15,894 nt of DNA from an uncultured Verrucomicrobiales bacterium (GTDB lineage Bacteria; Verrucomicrobiota; Verrucomicrobiia; Verrucomicrobiales; Akkermansiaceae), in NCBI GenBank assembly GCA_937952875.1, contig CALFDI010000368.1, positions 1 through 15,894 on the forward strand, written 5' to 3'. This document shows positions 1 to 7,204 of the stretch, in pieces. Numbering within the stretch: position 1 is the first letter of the stretch; the number at the start of each line of letters is the position of its first letter. The translations under genes were made by a program, and so were the position numbers. The notes below the pieces were generated by a model. The model did no database searches. It saw nothing but the letters and a program-made list of their open reading frames with translations, and was not told the origin of the DNA.

Positions 1-787
1 CCTGGATACAGACTAGATTAAAAAAACCTCCAAATCCCCAAAAATACGCGACCATTAAAGCTGGGCGCCCAAGCTTTAAATCCCGGAAGAGCATCTTCAA
101 ATCAGAGAAGTGACTGACGAGAGTCTTAGCACTTAAAGGCGTTTTACTCTGAACAGGTGTGAGCTTCATCCCGTATGCCGTGATCAGAGCGATCACCCCT
201 GTGCAGGTCAGAACGACGACTGGCCAGAATGCTGCATCCCAAGGATCATGACTCACTTCTACGCGCGCACTGAAGAGGAAGCTGGCCCAAATCTGGCCAC
301 CTAGGATTGCCAAGATCACGCACATTTCCATCATCCCACTCGCAAGCGCGAGCTTCTTCTGACCGACTTGTTCTTTCACTATCCCCATCTTTGCAGGGCT
401 GAGTAAGGCGCTCTGTGTCGCTAAGAAAAAGAATCCGGCACAAGCCCCTAACAAACTCTTCTGCCAGAGAGCTATCGCCATAGATATTAGCACGATCATC
501 TGTAGCCAAGAAGACCAGCGGACCACACGATTCTTTGGTAAGCGGTCTGCTAACCAGCCTGCAAATGGTGAAAATAGTAGAAATGGTGTGACCAAGAAAA
601 CCGCTAATACATGCTGTAAAACATTAAGCGAAGACTCTCCAGTAGAATCCATCTGCAGCTTCGCCAAGAAGCCAATGAGTGGAACGAGTAAGAAGCGCGC
701 AAAATTATCGTTAAAGGCATTCTGTGTTTGAACGACCAGTAGGCAGATGAACGATTTCCAATCTTCGACTTTTTCTCTGTGAGTCAT
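1..787 (-). CDS. MFS transporter, LplT-like (5' part, runs off the window)
   Basis: Open frame from an ATG at 785-787 to the window edge, about 262 residues, with no stop. Residues 13-34 form the first membrane segment and hold the N-A-F-N-D-N-x-x-R motif of the LplT/lysophospholipid-transporter branch of the major facilitator superfamily. A motif-A loop (G-W-L-A-D-R, then K-N-R) follows membrane segments 2-3, and further hydrophobic helices continue to the edge. LplT relatives flip lysophospholipids across the inner membrane and are often fused to, or adjacent to, an acyltransferase/acyl-ACP synthetase; whether a fused part follows cannot be seen. There is no Shine-Dalgarno; the leader TACTCATCAC directly before ATG is identical to that of the thioredoxin gene. 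The gene lies 66 bp after the parvulin gene on the same strand, with an inverted repeat between. MFS membership is firm; the substrate is inferred. Confidence 0.85.
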   Translation of the reverse strand, partial: MTHREKVEDWKSFICLLVVQTQNAFNDNFARFLLVPLIGFLAKLQMDSTGESSLNVLQHVLAVFLVTPFLLFSPFAGWLADRLPKNRVVRWSSWLQMIVLISMAIALWQKSLLGACAGFFFLATQSALLSPAKMGIVKEQVGQKKLALASGMMEMCVILAILGGQIWASFLFSARVEVSHDPWDAAFWPVVVLTCTGVIALITAYGMKLTPVQSKTPLSAKTLVSHFSDLKMLFRDLKLGRPALMVAYFWGFGGFFNLVCIQ

Positions 788-821
788 GTGATGAGTAAAT
801 GGAAAAAGTAGAGATTTATAA

Positions 822-850
822 AATCGATAGAATACAGAAAACTATCGATT
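822..850 (-). terminator. Possible hairpin terminator after the parvulin gene
   Basis: A perfect 9-bp inverted repeat, AATCGATAG/CTATCGATT, with an 11-base loop lies just past the parvulin stop. On the minus strand it is followed by TTATAAAT. The stem is AT-rich and the U-tract is interrupted, so it may be a weak terminator or an attenuator before the MFS gene. The core ATCGAT also occurs in the AATCGATT palindrome at the end of the parvulin gene. Confidence 0.4.
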
Positions 851-853
851 AAA

Positions 854-1903
854 TCAATCGATTAAGCTTTCTGTGAATACGACTGCATACTGACCAGCCT
901 GTTGCCTTAGTTGCTCGCGATAGGCTTTCACAGCTAGCTGTTTACGGTCGAGTTGGATAGCTGCTACGATATCTGCACGGACCTCCTCGAACTCAGCCGC
1001 TCTCTGTTCTTTCACATCGGTCACCTCTACAACATGATATCCGATGCGACTGACAATAATTCTAGGGTCCGACTGTTTCATCGCCATAACAGCCTGAGTG
1101 AAAGCTGGGTCAACTCGCTCAGAAGTCATCCAACCAAGAGAGCCACCCTTCGTCTTAGACTGAGGGTCATCGCTTAATTCCATAGCGAGATCAGCGAAAT
1201 CAGCTCCCGCTCTTACCTTCTTCCATGTCTTTTCTGCTAAAAGTTTAGCTGCCGACTCACCGCGATCTAATTGCTCGAAGAATATGTGCCGCACTTTACG
1301 CTGCGCCGGCACGATGAAGTCAGCTCGATATGTCTCATAGAAAGACTGCGCCTCTTCTTCTGTAACAGCTGAAGCTGGTGCAATCTTTGCGTTTAAGTAT
1401 TTCTCCTGCTGCAGACGAGCCGCTACTCTGTAGCGTAGCTCTTTCATTCCATCATAGCCTTGCTGAGTCAGTGCAGACAGGAGGCTTTCCTCATCAGAAA
1501 AGCGCTTAGTAAAACGAGTAACCTCAGCATCTATCTCCTGCTCAGCTACGGGATAGTCTGCAAGATTATGAACGATCTTATTTCGCAATAAAGCCTCATC
1601 AAGGAGTTCATTCGCAGCACTGATACGCCGCCACCCGAGTTCCTCTTTTGATACAGAATCGAATGAACGCCCTTCACGAAAAAGCCCTTCTATAACAGCG
1701 TGATCGACCTGACTTCTTAAAATCGGCTGCTCATACGCCTTAGCCACTATTCCTTGAGCCTTATCTTTTCGAACAGATTCAGCACTTCCCACCTTACTCG
1801 CTTCGATCTTTTGCTTCAACGGCCCGTTAAATACAAAAAGATCGAGCGCCAAGTAAATCATAACGATGCCCCAAAGGACATACCGTATAGCCATCGCACG
1901 CAT
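854..1903 (-). CDS. Membrane-anchored parvulin-type peptidyl-prolyl cis-trans isomerase (SurA/PrsA-like)
   Basis: A 349-residue protein. Residues 5-26 form an uncleaved signal anchor, putting the rest in the periplasm. Residues about 60-190 are helical, charged and SurA-N-like. Residues about 202-305 are a parvulin (rotamase) domain: K-V-R-H-I-F-F at the start, the G-G-S-L-G-W core at 263-268, and the closing G-Y-H-V-V-E-V-T near 298-305. The family isomerises X-Pro bonds and chaperones exported or outer-membrane proteins. The gene follows the DUF3179 lipoprotein gene by 50 bp on the same strand without an obvious terminator, so the two are probably co-transcribed and the isomerase may serve exported clients made nearby (inference). 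The start could be Met1 or Met4; neither has a Shine-Dalgarno. It is the only complete gene here, apart from the internal codon of the DUF3179 gene, that uses TGA, followed by TAG 9 bases later. Confidence 0.88.
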   Translation of the reverse strand: MRAMAIRYVLWGIVMIYLALDLFVFNGPLKQKIEASKVGSAESVRKDKAQGIVAKAYEQPILRSQVDHAVIEGLFREGRSFDSVSKEELGWRRISAANELLDEALLRNKIVHNLADYPVAEQEIDAEVTRFTKRFSDEESLLSALTQQGYDGMKELRYRVAARLQQEKYLNAKIAPASAVTEEEAQSFYETYRADFIVPAQRKVRHIFFEQLDRGESAAKLLAEKTWKKVRAGADFADLAMELSDDPQSKTKGGSLGWMTSERVDPAFTQAVMAMKQSDPRIIVSRIGYHVVEVTDVKEQRAAEFEEVRADIVAAIQLDRKQLAVKAYREQLRQQAGQYAVVFTESLID

Positions 1904-1953
1904 GCGATAGACTCTGCAGCGATTCTAGCAAAAGTCCAAGACAGCATTCGCGT

Positions 1954-3321
1954 TTACTGAATCAAACGTGTCTCTGGATACTGAGCATGCCAACCGAACC
2001 AAAATGACTGATGTGATGGATAACGTCGCAATTTATCATGAGCTCCGCGCTTTTTCAGATAGCTCTCAGTCAGCCACCAGACGGTTCCACTCTCATCAGT
2101 GAGATACGAGTCACCATCCCACTTAGTAAATACTATACCTTTAGCGTTAAACGCTCGAGTCTCCCCAGACGGAGTTGTTACGATTACAACAGTATCATCA
2201 CCGACCTTAACCGTGTAGAGAGGGTTCTTTTTTAAGAATTCCGTATCGAGAGCTACAGGCGATGATCCATCCTGTCCTCTCAGAGCCAGGACTTCGCGCT
2301 TATTAGGCAATCTCTTATCTTGCCCTGGCACTTGGAACATGAGCTGATCTGTGGCGAAGTAGTTCTTATACGCAACGCCTTCTCCATAATCTCTGTGATG
2401 ACCAGTTTCGAGCGATAGGACCGTCGTCTGCGGGTGCCGCTCCTTCCAGGTAGCCCAAGTCGTAGTGACGACACTTCGCCGTCTAAGCTTTATCCCCCTT
2501 CCAACGAGTGGACCCACAACTGGTTTACCCTGCAAAGTATTCCAGAGAGACGAAGTCTTCTTATCATACATGAGCTTATTCGAACGATAGAGGAATCCGC
2601 TCGTCCCTAACTGATGGGATACGCCTTTATAACGTGATTCATACAGAACCACTGTTCCGCAAAGCGTTCAGTAGACACCAGCGAGAGGAATCCCTTTAAT
2701 CGTATCTGTAAACATCTCATGCCAAGCTAAGATGCGTTTAGGATACGCCCTTTGGTCTCCATCGACATCGATCCCAAAGACAATATCGTCATCTCCTAAG
2801 TAATCAGCCTGTTTAGCAGAGATCATCTTTGGATTTCTCAAAGGCGGTATTCCATCTTGAACGACACCGCCCCACACGACCTCGTCCAATCGAATAGTAG
2901 ATTTCCTACTAGAATCAAAGTAAGACGAAAAGCGTTTATCTATTTTCTCATAGAGATCCGACTTAAAGTCAGCGTAGCTGGGATCCTCTTCATACGTCTG
3001 TGACCATAGCCATTTTTGCCCTCTGTTATTCAAAGATGGGATTTTCACTCCGGACTTCTCTTCTAGCAGACGATTGAGCCGTTGTGATAAGAGAGAGTTC
3101 TGTGTGAATCGTTTCGTCTCTAACAGGAAAGGAGCGTGAGCAACAGACCATTCAGCAGAGAGTTTCTTCTCTACTTTCGGGTCCCAAGTCACTTTGCCTT
3201 CGAATAGTTTTAAATAAATCTCTGAAGCTGGAAGTGACTGCACATTTACCAGTGCAGGCTCCTGAGCGCAGCTTGAGAGCATAGTGAATCCAAGAATATT
3301 TAGAGCAATGAACTTGCGCAT
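1954..3321 (-). CDS. DUF3179 lipoprotein with an in-frame TGA at a conserved Cys: candidate selenoprotein
   Basis: Two open stretches, 2668-3321 (217 codons) and 1954-2667, lie in the same frame and are separated only by TGA at 2668-2670. Read through, they give 455 residues. Residues 1-18 are a lipoprotein signal ending in the lipobox L-S-S-C (Cys18). The DUF3179 domain spans the junction: before it lie D-D-D-I-V-F-G-I-D-V-D-G and R-I-L-A-W-H-E-M; after it lie G-T-S-G-F-L-Y-R-S, L-M-Y-D and S-L-W; F-W-F-G-W is near the C terminus. Family members carry T-Y-C-P-L-C-G at the junction; here it is V-Y-[UGA]-T-L-C-G, so UGA (codon 218) replaces the first Cys. A hairpin at 2642-2661 fits a bacterial SECIS. 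No sel genes are visible in the window. The GTG at 2650-2652 is an internal Val codon, not a credible restart. The DUF3179 function is unknown; the motif suggests thiol/selenol redox or metal binding. Alternatives are a nonsense-mutated gene or a base error. The family call is firm; recoding is an inference. Confidence 0.7.
2642..2661 (-). promoter_or_regulatory. SECIS-like hairpin just downstream of the in-frame UGA
   Basis: Six bases after the UGA the mRNA can form an uninterrupted 8-bp stem, UGCGGAAC with GUUCUGUA (two G-U pairs), closed by the 4-base loop AGUG. Bacterial SECIS elements are stem-loops inside the coding region just 3' of UGA, with a G at the start of a small apical loop bound by SelB. 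The loop here begins 14 bases after UGA, slightly closer than the spacing I recall for the published consensus. The same bases encode part of the conserved C-G-T-V-V-L-Y stretch, so some pairing could be coincidence. Confidence 0.5.
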
Positions 3322-3338
3322 ACTTTATGAGAGTATGC
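3318..3338 (-). repeat. Inverted repeat enclosing the DUF3179 start codon
   Basis: GCATAC/GTATGC, a perfect 6-bp inverted repeat with a 9-base loop, places the ATG of the DUF3179 gene inside the 3' arm of the stem on the mRNA. It could partly mask the start or be an operator. It is short enough to be chance. Confidence 0.3.
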
Positions 3339-3400
3339 TCTGAGCTATCCATTCCATAAATCGCTTAGAAAGTGATAAACGTCGAAAAATTAAACCAAAA

Positions 3401-3435
3401 AAAATCTCTCAAGCTACAAGCTCTTGAGAGATTTT
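3401..3435 (-). terminator. Strong bidirectional rho-independent terminator
   Basis: A 13-bp perfect inverted repeat, AAAATCTCTCAAG at 3401-3413 with CTTGAGAGATTTT at 3423-3435, with a 9-base loop and a run of T on both strands. It lies 31 bp past the stop of the 74-residue gene and upstream of the DUF3179 gene, so it isolates the two. On the plus strand no gene is available for it to serve. Confidence 0.85.
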
Positions 3436-3466
3436 TTTTCAAAGGGATATGTCGTAAGAAGAGGCC

Positions 3467-3691
3467 TTAAACAGCAACTTCGTAATGCTTCGCGATATCT
3501 TTAAATATGCGATCACGGCGTTCACGTGCTTTGCTCACATCTCGAGTCTTGAGAGAGAAACGAAGACGCTCCGCAGTAGAGTCGGCCTTGTGAACGGTGA
3601 GGTGACACCACCAAACTCCTCTATTATTCCAGAGATGGTGGTTGGGGTTATCGTCATTGACGCGTAATGCTAGTTTGGGTTGCTTAATCAT
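3467..3691 (-). CDS. Small basic protein, reminiscent of an integrase arm-type DNA-binding domain
   Basis: A 74-residue protein with no signal peptide or membrane segment. The first half has V-W-W-C-H-L-T-V-H, a beta-strand-like stretch, and the second half is R-F-S-L-K-T-R-D-V-S-K-A-R-E-R-R, then a basic helix. That order (strands, then S-L-x-T-x-D-x-x-x-A-R-x-x-R) resembles the N-terminal arm-binding domain of tyrosine recombinases, here standing alone with no catalytic domain nearby. The gene is monocistronic: it has its own strong terminator and about 200 bp of noncoding sequence upstream. Codon use is ordinary, and the overlapping plus-strand frame is a shadow. The coding call is supported by the well-placed terminator; the DNA-binding resemblance is tentative. 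Confidence 0.7.
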   Translation of the reverse strand: MIKQPKLALRVNDDNPNHHLWNNRGVWWCHLTVHKADSTAERLRFSLKTRDVSKARERRDRIFKDIAKHYEVAV

Positions 3692-3782
3692 GAATAAGAT
3701 GAAACTGACACAGAGCTTGATTGCTACAAGCGAAAAGGTGCCAATCCCTACAAAATGAAGGATCTAGACAAACTAACGAACT

Positions 3783-3817
3783 AAAAAAGTCGCTTTTTTG
3801 CAATTATTTCGCAAAAA
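3783..3817 (-). terminator. AT-rich hairpins, weak terminator candidate downstream of the cystathionine synthase gene
   Basis: Two overlapping inverted repeats are present: AAAAAAG/CTTTTTT with a 3-base loop (3783-3799) and TTTTTGC/GCAAAAA with a 9-base loop (3795-3817). They lie 83-117 bp beyond the stop of the gene ending at 3900. T-runs are part of the stems, so termination is plausible but weakly supported. The rest of 3692-3899 shows no gene. Confidence 0.3.
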
Positions 3818-3899
3818 CGAAAAAAAGTATGACAAAAGCGGCAGTTTTTTTCAATGACCTGCAGTTGCTGAAACCAAAGGCCATTTAGTTAAGATATCT

Positions 3900-5417
3900 T
3901 TACAAAACATCAAGTGCCGCACTCACACGTGCTAATAATACGTTCGTATCTTCTATACCGGCAGAGATGCGCAATAAGTTCCGAGGGACTCCACAGTGCT
4001 CAGCCCACTCGAGGTCATCATAATGAGCTAGAAGTGTGTAGGGGCAGACGAGAGAAAATTCAGTCCCAAGGCCAGGCCCTTTACTAATTTCCAACGAATC
4101 GAAACACTTTTGAGCCTTACGGGCACCTCCTTTTACTAAGAATGAGACAAGTCCCCCGTATCCACCAGCCGGCCGTTTGACTTCTTCATACCGATAGAGT
4201 GTCTCCCCTTTAGGATACCAGCACTGCTGCACTTTCGGATGAGTCGATAGTAGCTCATACAGAGCCTCACCATTCTCGTTGACTTTTCGGATACGCTGCG
4301 GAAAATCCTGAATATTCAGTAATAACTGCTGTGCATCTTTTACATATAGGCGGTGCCTTTGGCAGATATCATGCATCTGACTCTGGAGATCACTATAATG
4401 TGGAGAATCAGGATTAAGAGTCACCTGTCCAGCGCACACGTCACCTTTACCAGAGATCCACTTAGTAAGACTAGAAGTCACAGCATCCGCATACGGCATG
4501 ACATCGACGTTATAAGAACTCGAAATAGTATCATCTACTATTAAAGGTGTATCTCCTGCTCGACACGCTTCTGAAACTTGCGGGAGATTCACACAGCGCA
4601 TCAGCGGATTACTCGGCATCTCCGTAAAGACTGCTGCAAATTCTCCACGGCGGATGCGTTGTAGAGCTTCATCGCTATCCTCTCCTTCACTGAGATTAAG
4701 AAAAACGGCGCCTGAGCCGAAGTTCTGCTGCACGCGCATAGCATCGACATAGGGAAATTCCATCTGCAGCGTCTTCTTTCCAGGAGTCAACTGGATCACT
4801 GCACGGTGAGCAGCGAAGATGCCCGCCATACCGCTCTCGAATAAAAAGACATCCTCAGGAGATGCTCCATTGATCTTACATAGTTCGACACGAAGCTTTT
4901 CCTGAACTTCAGAACGATTCGGAATGATGCCTTCTGCAAGAGCATCACCTGCCATACGGCTACTAATGATCTCTCCAGTATAGCGCCAATACTCAGCAGC
5001 TGTCTTTTGCTGGGCAGCATCTACGAGCAGGACATACATCCCCTCGTAGCTCACGACACGGCTAGCTGAGCCACTCTGTAGCTCTACATAGCGCTGAGCC
5101 CGCTGCGCAATCGCTTGAGAGGCAAAGATAAAAGCCAACTCTTCTCCGCGCCCACAATCGCGCGTTGCAGCATCAAACAGCCTCTTCACTTTATCATTGA
5201 TGACGAAACGTGGGTAACCTGAGCGCAGCTTTTTCATCACGCGTTCACGCCCCTCTTCATAACCAATGACTGCGTTCCAAGTGGGCAAAGCCACAGAACA
5301 CGCGTCATCCGAGTCAGGAAGAGGCTTCCCCAGATCTTCGTGTTGCCATGCAGGTTCTTCGAGTAATCCCATTTCGGTGCGAGTATTTGCTGAGACTTTG
5401 TTGCGGACAGAATACAT
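3900..5417 (-). CDS. Cystathionine gamma-synthase-like PLP enzyme, long fungal-like form
   Basis: About 505 residues from the ATG at 5415-5417. The C-terminal two thirds are a Cys/Met-metabolism PLP-dependent domain: D-D-T for the pyridine-nitrogen Asp, S-S-L-T-K-W with the PLP lysine near residue 319, then G-K-G-D-V-C-A-G, and R-I-S-A-G-I-E near the end. The first 180 residues are an extra domain beginning G-K-P-L-P, then S-V-A-L-P-T-W and I-G-Y-E-E-G, and ending in W-R-Y-T-G-E-I-I-S-S-R. This layout matches the fungal STR2-type enzyme rather than the roughly 390-residue bacterial MetB. The expected reaction is gamma-replacement on an acylated homoserine by cysteine, giving cystathionine. 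The frame extends upstream to 5516, but those 33 residues are unlike the family, so I prefer 5417; 5372 is also possible. It is transcribed alone, divergent from the S8 protease gene. Confidence 0.85.
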   Translation of the reverse strand: MYSVRNKVSANTRTEMGLLEEPAWQHEDLGKPLPDSDDACSVALPTWNAVIGYEEGRERVMKKLRSGYPRFVINDKVKRLFDAATRDCGRGEELAFIFASQAIAQRAQRYVELQSGSASRVVSYEGMYVLLVDAAQQKTAAEYWRYTGEIISSRMAGDALAEGIIPNRSEVQEKLRVELCKINGASPEDVFLFESGMAGIFAAHRAVIQLTPGKKTLQMEFPYVDAMRVQQNFGSGAVFLNLSEGEDSDEALQRIRRGEFAAVFTEMPSNPLMRCVNLPQVSEACRAGDTPLIVDDTISSSYNVDVMPYADAVTSSLTKWISGKGDVCAGQVTLNPDSPHYSDLQSQMHDICQRHRLYVKDAQQLLLNIQDFPQRIRKVNENGEALYELLSTHPKVQQCWYPKGETLYRYEEVKRPAGGYGGLVSFLVKGGARKAQKCFDSLEISKGPGLGTEFSLVCPYTLLAHYDDLEWAEHCGVPRNLLRISAGIEDTNVLLARVSAALDVL

Positions 5418-5557
5418 AGACACAAGCCCGTATTTTGTTACAGCTAAGAGATAGGCAAAGAATATTAGCTCTTGAGGGAAAAAAGAGGGAATCTTCTGCT
5501 GCTTCTGACGTCTCACAGTGATACCTTTTTCACACGATTCTCAAAAACCTTAATCTC

Positions 5558-7198
5558 ATGAACCAGCACTCACTTACTCGCATCATTGGAATATTGCTGG
5601 GCACTGTCATCATTACATTTCTGATAGGATATCTTATCGGAGGGAGCCGGCAGGCTAAAGAGAACACATCTTCTGAGAATACGACCAAACCTACGAATGA
5701 GCAGGTCGACACGAGCGGACTACGCCCACCGACCAAGACGACTCAAACTCGTCAGCGACCGAAAACGGTCAAGAAACGTGGCTATTGGGACATTTCTGAC
5801 GAAACTGTGCTACGCTTTAAAAGAGAAAAGGACTACCGCGACTTCCTAGACAAATTTTCCCGCGATGGTGTTAAAATCGTAGACTCGATTGACGCTCTCC
5901 GTGCTGTGAGACTCAGAGGAAAAGGCCTTTCAGCCCTATTTGCTGGAAATAAAGACTACATTGGCGATGCCAATACATACTTGGTCAATCCAAAGCGCCC
6001 AGGGGGCACAGGCGGTGGAGTTCAGGCAGGAGCAGTTCCTTTCGGCCGCCAATTACTCGAATGGCTAGGAGTCGCAGATCGCCCACTGACTTGGGGAGAA
6101 GGTATCACTGTGGCGGTCATTGATAGCGGTGTAGAGCCGCACTCTACATTCGCGAAGGAGATCACTGAAGTCGATCTGAGAGAAAATCCAGATGCACCTA
6201 AGGGAACTCACGGCACATCGACTGCCTCGCTTATTGGTGGAAGCCACTTCCAAGCTGAGGGGCTTGCTCCGTCGGCAGATCTACTCTCTTACGCCATCAC
6301 AGATGAGCGTGGTATCACAAATGCCTTCAGCCTAGCCGATGCGATCATAGAAGCTGTGGATAGCGGTGCCGATTACATCAATCTCTCTCTCGGCGGTGGA
6401 GCCTCTGGAGTCCTAGCAGATGCCGTAAATTACGCGGCGGCGAATGGGAGTCTCATTATCGCCTCATCTGGAAATGATGGACGCTTCGACGTAGCCTTTC
6501 CCGCTGCCTACGATAATGTCGTTTCTGTAGGCGCTCTCGATGGCAGAGGCGAGCTACTAGATTTCTCTAATAGAGATGAATCGATCACCATCAATGCCCC
6601 AGGCTTTGAAATTAATTCAGCCTTCCCCGAGGAGCGTATCATCAGATTCTCAGGAACATCGGCGAGTGCCCCCGTTGTCACAGGAACTCTTGCAGCACTC
6701 AATTCTCTCAATCCCGATTGGACTCCTCAGGATACTCTCGATTTCGTGCTCCTGCACGCCAATGAATCTGGCCTAGAAGGGCCAGATTCAACCTACGGAC
6801 AGAATGGAGAAATTGCGCCTTTCCGCGCCCTTAACGCGAACGTGAGTGGCATCACAGACATCGCCATCGCCGGTGTAGAAAACATTCCTCCAAGCGGAGA
6901 ATCTAGAACGGGTGAGATGGTTGTTGTTTTCGAAAATCGCGGGACAGAACCTGTCGCCAACAGCATCGCCACAATCAATGGCGATGTGACCAATCGCCAA
7001 TTTTCTATTCCCTTCCTAAAACCGGGAGACACACAGAGCTTTAGTTTCCCTGTGAGTTCTAGCATTCAGAATAGAGCGGATGGATTTACCTTTTCTGCAT
7101 CTGTAGAGAATACAAATGGTGAAATAGATGTTATTAGGAGGAATAATCAGCGAACATTTATTCAAGAACCGCCAGAAGTCCCAGCTCCTACGCCTTAA
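5558..7198 (+). CDS. Subtilisin-like (S8) serine protease, membrane-anchored or exported
   Basis: A 546-residue protein. Residues 8-29 are a hydrophobic segment with glycines (signal anchor), followed by a Thr/Ser/Lys-rich linker to about 75 and a short propeptide-like region to about 150. The S8 domain runs about 180-410: Asp189 in A-V-I-D-S-G-V, His218 in G-T-H-G-T-S, oxyanion Asn306 in S-S-G-N-D-G, and Ser368 in G-T-S-A-S-A-P. All catalytic residues are intact. Residues about 430-535 look like a CARDB-type beta-sandwich (V-V-V-F-E-N-R-G-T-E-P-V, then L-K-P-G-D-T), ending in a Pro-rich tail. It should act outside the cytoplasm. The papain-like gene starts 6 bp after its stop, so the two form an operon. 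The target is unknown; maturation of the downstream protein is a possibility only. Confidence 0.93.
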   Translation: MNQHSLTRIIGILLGTVIITFLIGYLIGGSRQAKENTSSENTTKPTNEQVDTSGLRPPTKTTQTRQRPKTVKKRGYWDISDETVLRFKREKDYRDFLDKFSRDGVKIVDSIDALRAVRLRGKGLSALFAGNKDYIGDANTYLVNPKRPGGTGGGVQAGAVPFGRQLLEWLGVADRPLTWGEGITVAVIDSGVEPHSTFAKEITEVDLRENPDAPKGTHGTSTASLIGGSHFQAEGLAPSADLLSYAITDERGITNAFSLADAIIEAVDSGADYINLSLGGGASGVLADAVNYAAANGSLIIASSGNDGRFDVAFPAAYDNVVSVGALDGRGELLDFSNRDESITINAPGFEINSAFPEERIIRFSGTSASAPVVTGTLAALNSLNPDWTPQDTLDFVLLHANESGLEGPDSTYGQNGEIAPFRALNANVSGITDIAIAGVENIPPSGESRTGEMVVVFENRGTEPVANSIATINGDVTNRQFSIPFLKPGDTQSFSFPVSSSIQNRADGFTFSASVENTNGEIDVIRRNNQRTFIQEPPEVPAPTP

Positions 7199-7204
7199 CG
7201 TCAC

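Noticed and set aside
1954..2652. A separate gene starting at the GTG at 2650-2652
   Set aside because: It is in phase with the upstream DUF3179 part across a single TGA, has no signal peptide or start context, and would begin in the middle of the conserved domain. The GTG reads as an internal Val codon.
2668..2670. UGA reassigned genome-wide to Trp or Gly
   Set aside because: No other gene in the window has an internal TGA, Trp and Gly are encoded by standard codons throughout, and the parvulin gene ends at a TGA. The position is a family Cys, not Trp or Gly.
3485..3667. Plus-strand frame of 60 codons over the 74-residue gene
   Set aside because: The minus-strand gene has a well-placed terminator and protein-like composition; this frame has neither.
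3840..3899. Hairpin AATGGCC/GGTCATT just after the cystathionine synthase gene as a terminator
   Set aside because: The 7-bp stem has a 19-base loop and is followed by an A-run, not a T-run, on the coding strand.
5418..5516. N-terminal extension of the cystathionine synthase-like gene to the ATG at 5516
   Set aside because: The 33 extra residues are unlike the family N terminus and take up most of the divergent promoter region with the S8 protease gene.
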